A stretch of 38,925 nt of DNA from Heliobacteriaceae bacterium (GTDB lineage Bacteria > Cyanobacteriota > Vampirovibrionia > Gastranaerophilales > Gastranaerophilaceae). The notes below the pieces were generated by a model. That model made no database searches, was not told the DNA's origin, and saw only the letters and a list, made by a program, of their open reading frames with translations. The DNA lies in the NCBI GenBank assembly GCA_031265495.1, contig JAISCP010000148.1:1-38925 (forward strand). Reading direction: 5' to 3'. Shown piece by piece: positions 6,693 through 16,769 of the stretch. Positions within the stretch are counted from its first letter, which is position 1, and the number at the start of each line of letters is the position of its first letter. The translations under genes were made by a program, and so were the position numbers.

Positions 6693-7925
6693 CTAATCTG
6701 TAATATAAGACTGGAACAATGGCAGATACAATGCTGACGCCAGAACTAATACGATACCTCCGATTACGATTAACATCAGAGGTTCAATCATTTTGGTAAT
6801 GGCATCTACAATGTTATCAAGCTTTTTATCAATATAAGCCACTGCCTGCAAAAGCATTTCACCCAAACGTCCTGACTGCTCTCCGGTAGCAATCATGAAC
6901 AAAATCATTCTGGGGATTACATGAGTGGCCCGCAGCGCAACCGACAGGTGCTGTCCCTGCTGAACCTTCAATGCAGCGCCTTCTATGCTTGTTTTTAAAA
7001 CATAATTTGTAAGCGTCATATTCGATAAATACAAGCACTCAATAATGGGAACACCCGCGTCATACGCAACCTGCAGCACCGCTATGAAATTTGAAAAATT
7101 TGAAAACTGAACCATATCGCGCATAAGAGGAATTCTTAAAGAAAGTGCATCAATCATTCTCTTTGAAGGTCCCCAGTTGAACAGAAATATTGCGGAACCG
7201 ACTATGGAAAACAGTATTACCGGCGCCATAAACCAGTAAGTTTTCAGGAAAACCCCCGCATCCATCAAGACTTGCGTAATCCAAGGCAGTTGTTTTCCCA
7301 TATTATCAAACATATCCTTGAAAGTAGGGAATACAAACATTAACATAACAAGCACTATTACAATAGCAAGAAGTATTACGAACGCCGGATACATGAGCGC
7401 TCCGATAACTTTACCCTTAATTGCGGCTTCTTTCTGCTGAAGCTCCATCAAACGTTCGAGAGTTTTTTCCAGTTCGCCGGAATCCTCACCCGCTCTGCAC
7501 AAGCCTATATAAATCTGGCCAAATTGCTGCGGATATTTCGCAATCGTATCGGAAAAAGTTGAACCGGCTACAATCTGTCTTCTGAGTTCTTTTGCCACTT
7601 TTCTGACTCTCGGTCTCGCCGCATCGTTTTCTATAAACATCAGAGACTCAATAATCGGAATTCCCGACTGCGCAAGAATTTGCATTGTTGATGTAAAATC
7701 CATACGTTCATCAAGAGTAAGCTTATCAATACGTCTGGCTTTCGTGTTTACAACCGCCGGAGTTTTATCCTCTATGGCGCTGGCTATATCCTCAAGAACT
7801 TTTGTCGGGACAAAACCCATATTGCGAATATTCTCGCGCGCTTCCCGAAGACTTGCCGCTTCTATTTTGCCCTTAATTATATCCTTGTTGTCTTTTAAAG
7901 CTGTATAATTGTAAATCGCCATCAA
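6693..7925 (-). CDS. type II secretion/type IV pilus inner-membrane platform protein (GspF/PilC)
   Basis: A 410-residue polytopic protein. The start MAIYNYTALKDNKDIIKGKIEA is the usual PilC opening. Two copies of the T2SSF domain follow (about 70-195 and 275-400), each ending in a hydrophobic segment (VILLAIVIVLVMLMFVFP, then LMLIVIGGIVLVLASALYLP). The motif GRLGEMLLQ before the last membrane segment is conserved in the family. It forms the membrane platform rotated by the PilB-type ATPase encoded immediately upstream, 8 bases away. M1 and M2 are both possible starts. Confidence 0.92.
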   Translation of the reverse strand: MMAIYNYTALKDNKDIIKGKIEAASLREARENIRNMGFVPTKVLEDIASAIEDKTPAVVNTKARRIDKLTLDERMDFTSTMQILAQSGIPIIESLMFIENDAARPRVRKVAKELRRQIVAGSTFSDTIAKYPQQFGQIYIGLCRAGEDSGELEKTLERLMELQQKEAAIKGKVIGALMYPAFVILLAIVIVLVMLMFVFPTFKDMFDNMGKQLPWITQVLMDAGVFLKTYWFMAPVILFSIVGSAIFLFNWGPSKRMIDALSLRIPLMRDMVQFSNFSNFIAVLQVAYDAGVPIIECLYLSNMTLTNYVLKTSIEGAALKVQQGQHLSVALRATHVIPRMILFMIATGEQSGRLGEMLLQAVAYIDKKLDNIVDAITKMIEPLMLIVIGGIVLVLASALYLPLFQSYITD

Positions 7926-7933
7926 TAACTTCC

Positions 7934-9922
7934 TTATTCGTTCACAACGCCAAGCACACGGATAAATTCATCAACCGTTGTTTTACCGGTAAGGATATGA
8001 TTAAGGCAGGATTTGCCCAGAGTTATCATCCCGTTTCTAACGGCAATTTCTTCAATATCCATGTCATGCGCGCCCATTGCGATTAACTTTCTAATCTCTT
8101 TGGTCATCGGCATAATCTCATATAAGCCCATACGGCCTCTGTAACCCGTAAAGTTACAATGGCTGCAGCCTTTAGGCCTGTAAATGGTTTTTGTAATAAA
8201 TTCCTCAATCGCAGCTTCATCGGATATAATTTTGCCTGCTTCTTCGCGTGTTGCAAAATATTCTTCCTTGCAGTCATCACAGAGGCTTCTTACCAATCTT
8301 TGCGCAATTACGCCGGACAGCGTTGAAGCTACCAGATAATCTTTTGCGCCCATTTCAATCAAACGGGTAATCGTTGCCGCAGATGAATTCGTGTGAACCG
8401 TGCTGAACACAAGGTGCCCTGTGAGCGCCGCTGCTATTGCAATTTCGAGTGTCTCATAGTCCCGGATTTCACCGACCAGAATAATATCAGGATCCTGTCT
8501 TAATATTGCACGCATAGAGGAAGCAAAGGTTATACCTGCCTTGTTGTTAACCTGCGACTGGTTAATACCCTCAAGCCTGATTTCTATCGGGTCTTCAATC
8601 GTGGTGATATTGACGTTTTCACCGTTCAAATGCTTCAGGACAGAATAAAGCGTTGTGGTTTTTCCCGAACCCGTAGGACCTGAGGTTAAAATAACACCGT
8701 TCGGACAGGTTATCATGTCTCTGATTTTTGCAATATCTTCCTGCGTAGCGCCCATAATCTCAATCTGTCTGTTGTCGGCGTCCAAGCTTACCGCAGGTGC
8801 AAGAACACGGATTACGACTTTTTCCTTGCCGGAAATTGAAAGCGTATTTATACGAAAGTCATAAGACAGCTCTTTATATTTAATAGTAAACGTACCGTCC
8901 TGCGGCCGTCTGTGCTCGGCTATGTTCATTCTGGCAAGAACTTTAAAACGGGCAATAACAGCGCTTTCCACCTTTGGCGGAATATCAAGAACTTTGCGCA
9001 GCATGCCGTCTTTGCGGTAGCGCACTATGTAACCGGAAAGACGCGGCTCTATGTGTACGTCGGAAACCTGCGTATCAATGGCAGTGGTGATAATCTGGTT
9101 AACAAACTTTGCTACGGAACCGGTTGAATCCTGCAATTCACTGTCAACCTGATCCCATAAGCTTTCCTCTTGTTCAATTTCCGCAGTTTCTTCTTCAATC
9201 TGGCTGATAATTTTTTGGGTTTCTTTTTTCTGTGTACTGAAAAACAAATCCATAGCATCCGCAAATTCAACATGTGTCATAAGCACTTGCTTAGGATTTT
9301 GTCCGGTAAGGTAGATAATCTCTTTTAATATATCCTGCTTAACAGGGGATATGACTCCTATGGTCAATGTTTTTCCGTCAGAAAAAATCGGAATAATATT
9401 ATTGGTTCTGATGAAGTCTTCCGGCAGTAAACTTATGAACTGTTCCTGCTCGTTCAGCTGCTCGGGAGTAACCATATCCAGTCCGGTTTGTAATTGCAGA
9501 ACTTCTTTTAACTGTCTGAGCGTTATAAATCCCAATTTAAATAAAGTCGAACCTAAAGGCGTTTTCAAACGTTTACTTTCGGCAAGCGCCTGCAGCAGCT
9601 GAACATCCGATATGTAGCCTCTTTGAATTAACATATCCCCGATTTTGGTGCTGCCGTCATTTGATGCATTTAACTTAACAACGTCAATAAGCTCGCTCAA
9701 ATCCTCATCGGGAATCTGCATAAACTTAACCTGTTCGGAAAAATAGCCTTTCAGATGCGCGTTGATGGTATCTTTATCAGACTGTGAATTGACTGCAACA
9801 TACAGAAAATTATTTTTCAAATTTATCGGAACAAATCCGTGCAGTTCAAATAAATTGCCTTCTAATCTGCTTATTACCTGGGGGTTTATACTGTTTTTTA
9901 ATCTGTTTAATACTTCGTTCAT
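7934..9922 (-). CDS. pilus assembly/type II secretion ATPase (PilB/GspE)
   Basis: A 662-residue cytoplasmic hexameric ATPase that powers pseudopilin polymerisation. Domain order: an unfamiliar 90-residue N-terminus; an MshEN/T2SSE N-terminal domain (IGDMLIQRGYIS to about residue 215); N2 domain with DTQVSDVHIEPR; Walker A GPTGSGKTTT near residue 415; Asp box and Walker B region DPDIILVGEIRD; His box GHLVFSTVHTNS; and a tetracysteine zinc site (CDDC and CSHC). The zinc site and MshEN domain favour an assembly ATPase over a PilT-type retraction ATPase. No PilT is present in this window. Flanked closely by the secretin and the PilC-like platform. Confidence 0.93.
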   Translation of the reverse strand: MNEVLNRLKNSINPQVISRLEGNLFELHGFVPINLKNNFLYVAVNSQSDKDTINAHLKGYFSEQVKFMQIPDEDLSELIDVVKLNASNDGSTKIGDMLIQRGYISDVQLLQALAESKRLKTPLGSTLFKLGFITLRQLKEVLQLQTGLDMVTPEQLNEQEQFISLLPEDFIRTNNIIPIFSDGKTLTIGVISPVKQDILKEIIYLTGQNPKQVLMTHVEFADAMDLFFSTQKKETQKIISQIEEETAEIEQEESLWDQVDSELQDSTGSVAKFVNQIITTAIDTQVSDVHIEPRLSGYIVRYRKDGMLRKVLDIPPKVESAVIARFKVLARMNIAEHRRPQDGTFTIKYKELSYDFRINTLSISGKEKVVIRVLAPAVSLDADNRQIEIMGATQEDIAKIRDMITCPNGVILTSGPTGSGKTTTLYSVLKHLNGENVNITTIEDPIEIRLEGINQSQVNNKAGITFASSMRAILRQDPDIILVGEIRDYETLEIAIAAALTGHLVFSTVHTNSSAATITRLIEMGAKDYLVASTLSGVIAQRLVRSLCDDCKEEYFATREEAGKIISDEAAIEEFITKTIYRPKGCSHCNFTGYRGRMGLYEIMPMTKEIRKLIAMGAHDMDIEEIAVRNGMITLGKSCLNHILTGKTTVDEFIRVLGVVNE

Positions 9923-9971
9923 AATATTTACCTGTCTGCTGTTTCATAGGAGTCTCGAAATCCGGGACAAA

Positions 9972-11825
9972 TTATAATGTTTCTGTGTTGACTATGGAAT
10001 CTTCCGAATCAGTGATTATCTTCGGAGTAATCATGATAATCATTTCTTCTTTACTTTTTTCGGTAAGCGTGCTTCTGAAAAATGTTCCCAACCCCGGAAT
10101 GTCTCCCAAAATAGGAACTTTCTTAACGTTTTTGGTTTCATCTTCACGAATCATACCGCCTATAATAAGAGTCTCTCCGTCTTTAATCCGGACATTTTTA
10201 AGATCAAGATTTCTTCTTTGAAGCAGGGTTGCCTGCGGAATAATATCGCCGGAAGTATCTTTGGTTGTTACGCGGTCTTTAATAGTTGCGTATTCGGGAG
10301 CAATGTTAAGCGTAACATAACCGTCAGGGCTTATAAACGGCGTTATGGAAACCTTAATACCGTTGTCGTCCGCTATTTCATAAGTCCTCTGAACAGCGCC
10401 CGCCAAAGAACCGGCAAGAACTTCCGACCTTACTGATTTAACATAATCAGAAGTCAAATCAATTGTAGATTCCTGTCCGTTGGTTATTAAAATACGCGGA
10501 TTTGCCACAACTCTGCCCTTTCTGTTTTCTATTAAGTAATTAATAGTATATTGAACTACCGGACTGCCCGAATATTTTGCCAGATTAGGCATGTTGGGGT
10601 TCTTGCTGCCGGCAAAGAATATAGGATAACCCGGATCGCCTTCTTTAGCCGGAAGAATATTACCTGTTTTGCCGTTGTTGAAGCTTGCGGAGAAAAATCT
10701 TGTATACATTTCCCAAGTATTATCAAGAGTTTTACTTCCCGCTTCACTCAGTTCTATAATTGAAACTTCCAAATAAGCCTGCGGCTGTTTTTTATCTGTT
10801 TTTGCAATAAATTCTTTAATCATTTCAACCTGCTGCTCGGAACCGCCGATAACATTAACCGTCCCCAGCTGGGTGTAATACGAAACCGAAAGGCTCCGAA
10901 GCGCAATAGATGACAGTGCGCCGGCTTCTGTTTTTGACTCATAAGAACATGCTATGGTACCTTCATTTAGAGAAATATCACCGCCGCCGCTGCTGCCGGA
11001 GCTGCTGCTGCTGCCGCTGCCGAAACCGCTGCTGCCGCTGCCAAAACTGCTGCTTGCCGCGCCGGTCATAATTCCGGCCGCGCCGCCTGTTGAACTTCCT
11101 TCAATGCCGAGTGCGTTCGGAAGTAACAATTTACATACCATATCCGCCATTTGCGCGGGAGTTGTATGATTTACCTTAAAAGCCGCTGTTGTCGGTTTTT
11201 TATCAAATTTGGCGACAACTTTTCTTGCAATCGCAACTTCATTTTGCGTGCCGAAAATCAACAATTCATTAGTTGCAGGGTTTGTTACGGCAACTTCTCC
11301 GCCTGAAATACCCGGTTTATTTATACCGTAAATGTTTTTATTCAAAAAACCCGCTATTGTTGTTGCATCGACATATTTAACCGGAATTGAGGTTAATTCC
11401 TGCTTAGCTACGTTAAAATCTTTAACAGATGTGGGCGCTATGATGATTGTATTTCCGTCCAGAACATACGTCAGCCGGGAAATCTCCATAATCAGTTCAA
11501 AAGCCTTATTCAGAGGAACGCTGACTAAATCCAGCGTTACGGTCTGGTCTTTGACCTCGGGGTGCAGAATAATGTTCAAACCCGCTTTGTCCGCAAACAT
11601 TCTCAAGACTTGGGTAACATCGGATTCTCTAAGACTGAGAGTAATCGGCGTGTTCTTTTTCGTGATACTGATTTCACCTTTAAGCGGCATTGACTCATCC
11701 TGAATTGCTTCCCGCAGCGCAGGCTGGGAATAAGTATCCTGCGTTGCCGGCACTGAAGCGCCGGTAAACAAAAATGCCGTTAAAATTGAAAATGTAGTGA
11801 TTTTTTTTGTAATGTTATTTTTCAT
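9972..11825 (-). CDS. secretin (PilQ/GspD family outer-membrane channel)
   Basis: About 617 residues from the ATG at 11825, which has AGGAGA just upstream and begins a signal peptide (MKNNITKKITTFSILTAFLF). The ORF track start at 11921 adds 32 residues overlapping the previous gene and is unlikely. Domains: STN/AMIN-like short domain (ITLSLRESDVTQVLRMFADK); secretin N-terminal NolW-type ring (TPAQMADMVCKLL); a Ser/Gly-rich low-complexity linker (SSFGSGSSGFGSGSSSSSG); and the C-terminal secretin barrel (KDGETLIIGGMIREDE and VPILGDIPGLGTFFRS). It forms the outer-membrane gate. This implies a diderm envelope. Confidence 0.9.
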   Translation of the reverse strand: MKNNITKKITTFSILTAFLFTGASVPATQDTYSQPALREAIQDESMPLKGEISITKKNTPITLSLRESDVTQVLRMFADKAGLNIILHPEVKDQTVTLDLVSVPLNKAFELIMEISRLTYVLDGNTIIIAPTSVKDFNVAKQELTSIPVKYVDATTIAGFLNKNIYGINKPGISGGEVAVTNPATNELLIFGTQNEVAIARKVVAKFDKKPTTAAFKVNHTTPAQMADMVCKLLLPNALGIEGSSTGGAAGIMTGAASSSFGSGSSGFGSGSSSSSGSSGGGDISLNEGTIACSYESKTEAGALSSIALRSLSVSYYTQLGTVNVIGGSEQQVEMIKEFIAKTDKKQPQAYLEVSIIELSEAGSKTLDNTWEMYTRFFSASFNNGKTGNILPAKEGDPGYPIFFAGSKNPNMPNLAKYSGSPVVQYTINYLIENRKGRVVANPRILITNGQESTIDLTSDYVKSVRSEVLAGSLAGAVQRTYEIADDNGIKVSITPFISPDGYVTLNIAPEYATIKDRVTTKDTSGDIIPQATLLQRRNLDLKNVRIKDGETLIIGGMIREDETKNVKKVPILGDIPGLGTFFRSTLTEKSKEEMIIMITPKIITDSEDSIVNTETL

Positions 11826-11844
11826 AGCTTCTCCTGCTTTTTTA

Positions 11845-12510
11845 TTACTTTCTGTTCTTTGTTCCGCCGAACTTACTTTCCAAATTGGAAACCGTGTTAT
11901 AGTTAAGTCCGTCCGTAGCAAATAATTCGCCGACTCCGGCTTTGTAAATATTTTTTCCTAATTGTACTGTAACATTTGTTTTGCCAATTGACAAAACTTT
12001 ATAATTATGAATATAATCACCTGATCTTACAAGGTAATCAGAACCGTCTAAATTAATAATTGCGGAAGGATTATACTGGTCGTACAAAATGCCGGTAACT
12101 TTGGTATTAATGACATTGGACGCGTCAGAGTCAATCGTAATATTATCGGGCGGAGCTATCATATCGGAAGATATATAATCTCCCATAGTTTCAAATCCTC
12201 CTGCGTCGGGTACGAACGGATTAACGCGGCCTATGCCGTCAATGGTTACCGCAACCGTCTTGTCTCCCGAGCCGGGAATATCTCCTGCAATGCCGGCTTT
12301 AATTCCGTCATTTCCTATGGTAACCGACTCTTGGGATTCAGGAACACTGAGTTCCTCCGAGTCGTCTTTTTTTTGCGTACATCCTGTTGTATTAATCAAT
12401 ATGACAATCAAAAACAACGCGGCAAAAATCAGGCCAAGCTTCCTGTTTAGGCTTTGGAAACTATTTTTGTTATTTTCTTTGGCATATCTTTCTATAAAGT
12501 TTTCGTTCAC
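11845..12510 (-). CDS. PilP-like pilus assembly protein
   Basis: A 221-residue protein beginning at a GTG with AAGGTGAG upstream. A basic cytoplasmic N-terminus of about 27 residues precedes one membrane segment (LGLIFAALFLIVILINTTG) ending in TTGC, which resembles a lipobox although the preceding tail is long for a lipoprotein signal. The periplasmic part contains GRVNPFVP, comparable to the GxxDPF motif of PilP/GspC-type proteins, and a C-terminal beta domain (VTGILYDQYNPSAIINLDG, then YKVLSIGKTNVTVQLG) typical of the homology region that docks on the secretin. First gene of the pilus block, 19 bases before the secretin start. PilP/GspC role is inferred from motif and position. Confidence 0.7.
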   Translation of the reverse strand: MNENFIERYAKENNKNSFQSLNRKLGLIFAALFLIVILINTTGCTQKKDDSEELSVPESQESVTIGNDGIKAGIAGDIPGSGDKTVAVTIDGIGRVNPFVPDAGGFETMGDYISSDMIAPPDNITIDSDASNVINTKVTGILYDQYNPSAIINLDGSDYLVRSGDYIHNYKVLSIGKTNVTVQLGKNIYKAGVGELFATDGLNYNTVSNLESKFGGTKNRK

Positions 12511-12543
12511 GTCTCACCTTTTAACTTTACTACCTATAATATT

Positions 12544-12572
12544 GTAATAAAATTAATTAAATAGCGTATCAA
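12544..12572 (-). promoter_or_regulatory. candidate promoter of the pilus block
   Basis: On the minus strand TTGATA (12572-12567), a 17-base spacer and TATTAC (12549-12544), about 35 bases before the GTG of the PilP-like gene. The match is moderate. Confidence 0.35.
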
Positions 12573-12631
12573 CTGTTTGATGTATTTAATTCAAATAATT
12601 AAGTGAATAGGTGAATAGGAAATTAAGAGGT

Positions 12632-12695
12632 ATAGAGGGCTGGAGGTATTGAGGTATGGCTAAAATTAGTAAACAGGAAAGAGGGAACAGCAAAT
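12632..12695 (+). repeat. dispersed intergenic repeat (GAGGGCTGGAGG type)
   Basis: The segment with ATAGAGGGCTGGAGG, AGGTATGGCTAAAATTAGTA and GAAAGAGGGAACAGCAAA recurs at 21219-21285, and in inverse orientation at 14808-14875 and 24398-24462. A partial copy is at 20998-21020. Often flanked by GAATAGGTGAATAGGAAAGA. Confidence 0.8.
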
Positions 12696-12715
12696 AGCGC
12701 CCTCCGGCACTGATG

Positions 12716-12829
12716 AACTCACACCATAACCTCCCTGTCATCCTGAATTTATTTCAGGATCTGGCACTTTGCAACTCACACCATAACCTCCCTGTCATCC
12801 TGAACTTGTTTCAGGATCTGGCACTTTGC
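12716..12829 (+). repeat. two tandem 57-bp units with CCTGAACTTGTTTCAGG palindrome
   Basis: Units at 12716-12772 and 12773-12829 are nearly identical, differing in TGAATTTATTTCAGG versus TGAACTTGTTTCAGG. An inverted copy of the palindrome follows at 12926-12950. With the 12632 repeat these fill the 546-base gap between the pilus block and the S74 prepilin gene. No gene is seen in that gap. Confidence 0.85.
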
Positions 12830-13005
12830 AAATCGCACTATCCTCCCAATCTTATTTCCGCACCTGTCCATCTGCACGGGAGAGAGAACTTTACAGGAAT
12901 TGCATATTTTTATCGGTGGACAGATCCTGAAACAAGTTCAGGATGACGTGGATGATGACTGTTTCCTCTTTCCTATTCACCTAATCACTTAATATCGACA
13001 GGGAA

Positions 13006-13031
13006 ACACGCGTATGTAAACATACGCGTGT
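13006..13031. terminator. perfect 11-bp stem hairpin
   Basis: ACACGCGTATG, loop TAAA, CATACGCGTGT. It lies 26 bases beyond the stop codon of the S74 prepilin gene. The lack of a T-run makes it a secondary stop or an RNA 3'-end stabiliser. Confidence 0.55.
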
Positions 13032-13035
13032 GGAT

Positions 13036-13054
13036 TAAAAAGGAGCTTTCGCTC
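13036..13054 (-). terminator. rho-independent terminator of the S74 prepilin gene
   Basis: On the minus strand GAGC-GAAA-GCTC with a CTTTTT tail begins two bases after the stop codon. The stem is short but has a GNRA loop. The stronger hairpin at 13006-13031 follows. Confidence 0.5.
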
Positions 13055-13056
13055 GT

Positions 13057-14607
13057 TTATTTCTTGTTTTCAAGCTTCAGAAGCTTTGCTTCCAGAGCTT
13101 TATTTTGTTTCAATATATCATTCTGAACTCTCGCCATGTCATCCTGAACCTGTTTCAGCATTTTATTTTGCTCTTTTAGTTCTTTATTTTCTTTTTTAAG
13201 CGTCGCAATGTCGTTACGAACTCCCGCCACGTCATTCTTAACGGAAGCAATGACATCATTTATTTTCTTATCCAACTCTTTTACTGCATTGACTAAAGCA
13301 TAGAGAATGTCCTCTGTGCGAACCGCCAAAAATCCACCGGAACCTTTGCTTACCGCGTCAGGAAATATTTTCTGTAAATCCTGCGCAATTACGCCGACTC
13401 GCGGTGTTTTTGCCTTGTCGTCTTTAAGGGTGTAATTGAATACTTTTATCTGTTTAATCTTTTCAAGCCCGCTGGTGTTTTCGCTTTTAATATTTTTCAG
13501 GCGTTTATCGGAGGTAACCTGTGTTCCGCCAACATAAAGGCTGCCGGGTATATAAACAGTACTGTTGCTTACACCTATCCACACTTGATTTGCGTCGCTG
13601 GTTTTATCATCCTCAATGCTGGTCGGTCCTGCACCTATTCCTATACAGGTCTTGTATGAACCGCTGGTTACGTTATAGCATGCATTATAACCCACACCGG
13701 TATTATAACTCCCTGCGGTGTTATACAATGCATTATCCCCCAAGCCGACGTTAGCACCACCTGCGATGTTGTTATACAATGCATTACGACCCAAGGCGGT
13801 GTTATTACCCCCTTCGGTGTTGTTATACAATGCATAATGCCCCACGCCGGTGTTTTGCCCCCCTTTGGTGTTGTTATACAATGCATAATACCCTAAGCCG
13901 GTGTTATTATTCCCTCCGGTGTTAGAACGACCTGCATAATTACCGGTAAATGTATTGTAACTCCCGGTAGTGTTAGAGTAGCCTGCAACAGTACCGATAA
14001 AAGCATTATTAGAACCGCTAGTGTTAGAATAGCCTGCGTAATTACCGAGGAAAACATTATGATGACCTGTGGTGTTGGGATAGCCCGCAGCATGACCAAT
14101 AAAGACATTATTATTCCCGGTAGTGTTAGAATAACCTGCAGTATTACCTATCGCTGTATTATAACCGCCGGATGTTCCGAGATTTGCCAACGCCCCCAGA
14201 CCAAAAGACGTATTATAAGACATCTTATTAGCCGGAACACTTCCAAAATACATATTTGTATTGTCTATGTACAAACCTGCATTGGCAGTACCGCTTTGAT
14301 TTTTAAAAAGCATGTGGTTTTGTGCGGCTGCTCCTTTTTTTAATATCAAACGGGCATTGTCATCATCTGCTTTGCTGTTAGCTCCTATGACTACATTTTC
14401 TCCGTAATATATACCCGGACCGTTCGCGGTCAATTCGCTCCACAGCGACTCGCCGCCTGAACCGCCGGAGCTTTTCATCCGGCGCGTCATCATAGGTGCA
14501 AACGCCGCCAGCATTATCGCCAATATCAGCAGAACAATCATCATTTCAGCCAGCGTGAATCCTCTGTCTGAATATTTATTATTAACTTTTCGATTTTGCA
14601 TCACCAT
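13057..14607 (-). CDS. chimeric prepilin with fibre-like repeats and peptidase S74 chaperone
   Basis: About 516 residues; the ATG at 14607 has AAGGA at good spacing, whereas the ORF-track ATG at 14616 abuts it. N-terminus: prepilin leader ending at G before FTLAEMMIVLLILAIMLAAF. Middle: about eleven tandem 17-residue repeats of the type NVFIGHAAGYPNTTG, changing part-way to NTGVGHYALYNNTEGG, resembling YadA head or phage fibre beta-structures. C-terminus: an intramolecular chaperone/peptidase S74 domain with the hallmark SDKRLKNI and GVIAQDLQKIFPDAV, then a long coiled coil (KKENKELKEQNKMLKQ). S74 domains normally trimerise tail-spikes and cleave themselves off. Here the fibre seems to be anchored or secreted through a pilin leader. 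Placed next to the pilus block, so export by that machine is likely but inferred. Confidence 0.85.
   Translation of the reverse strand: MVMQNRKVNNKYSDRGFTLAEMMIVLLILAIMLAAFAPMMTRRMKSSGGSGGESLWSELTANGPGIYYGENVVIGANSKADDDNARLILKKGAAAQNHMLFKNQSGTANAGLYIDNTNMYFGSVPANKMSYNTSFGLGALANLGTSGGYNTAIGNTAGYSNTTGNNNVFIGHAAGYPNTTGHHNVFLGNYAGYSNTSGSNNAFIGTVAGYSNTTGSYNTFTGNYAGRSNTGGNNNTGLGYYALYNNTKGGQNTGVGHYALYNNTEGGNNTALGRNALYNNIAGGANVGLGDNALYNTAGSYNTGVGYNACYNVTSGSYKTCIGIGAGPTSIEDDKTSDANQVWIGVSNSTVYIPGSLYVGGTQVTSDKRLKNIKSENTSGLEKIKQIKVFNYTLKDDKAKTPRVGVIAQDLQKIFPDAVSKGSGGFLAVRTEDILYALVNAVKELDKKINDVIASVKNDVAGVRNDIATLKKENKELKEQNKMLKQVQDDMARVQNDILKQNKALEAKLLKLENKK
13130..13152 (-). repeat. dispersed palindrome embedded in coding sequence
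   Basis: GTCATCCTGAACCTGTTTCA within the S74 prepilin gene matches the intergenic palindrome at 12793 with one change and encodes part of LKQVQDDM in the C-terminal coiled coil. Confidence 0.6.
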
Positions 14608-14766
14608 GCTAATCATCCTTTAATAAATAATTATAGCAGAGTCATAAAAATTTTGCAAGAAGATATTTTTTTAATTAGTTACATAATTATTAGTAAACAG
14701 GATTGTTAAAAACCATAACCATCCTGTCATGCTGATATAAGCGAATAGGTGAATAAGAGGTCTTGA

Positions 14767-16380
<1,614 letters not shown>

Positions 16381-16430
16381 GCAATAAGGTTGAAAAGTTG
16401 AACGGTTGAATGGTTGAATGGCTGATAAAA

Positions 16431-16769
16431 ACTGTTAAACATGTTCAGCAAAACAAGCAAAGGAGTGAATAGGTGAATAAGTTCATCTAAGAAAAATTAA
16501 ATCTCATATCGAAATCGGTATGAGACCCCACCCCGAAATTTGCTAAAGCAAATTTCGACCTACCTCTCACGAAACGATACTTAATCGTTTCGTTCGGCAG
16601 AGTCTCAAGGGGAGGGTAAAGATAAAAGGTAGCGTTAAACACGTTCAACAAAACAAGCAAAAGAGCTGCGAGGCAGCTGTCGGAAGCCGATTTAGGGTAG
16701 AATATAAAAACTAAAGGTAAAAACATAAAAAGGCGCCAAAAGGTAAAGTTGACTTGAAAGGGCATAAAG
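16431..16769 (+). repeat. composite intra-operon repeat, copy 2 (atpD-atpC)
   Basis: Fills the unusually long 389-base gap between atpD and atpC. It has two copies of the GTTCA.CAAAACAAGCAAA module, a cluster of hairpins (16502-16592), a GAGCTGCGAGGCAGCTGTC module and a final core with AAAGGTAAAGTTGACTTGAA whose GAAAGGG lies 6-7 bases before the atpC ATG. Same orientation as the genes. Confidence 0.85.
16502..16592. repeat. three perfect hairpins in a row
   Basis: TCTCATA/TATGAGA (16502-16525), CGAAATTTGC/GCAAATTTCG (16534-16557) and CGAAACGAT/ATCGTTTCG (16570-16592). GAGACCCC at 16523 and GTCTCAAGGGG at 16603 could pair around the latter two, giving a cruciform-like fold. Confidence 0.8.

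Noticed and set aside
11826-11921. 32-codon extension of the secretin
   Set aside because: It overlaps the end of the PilP-like gene and precedes a normal signal peptide with its own AGGAGA ribosome binding site.
12713-12946. Plus-strand ORF of 77 codons
   Set aside because: Direct translation of the two tandem 57-bp palindromic units; no ribosome binding site and no independent content.
13640-14220. 51-base periodic repeats as a CRISPR array
   Set aside because: They keep frame, encode conserved glycine-rich fibre repeats and have no unique spacers between identical repeats.
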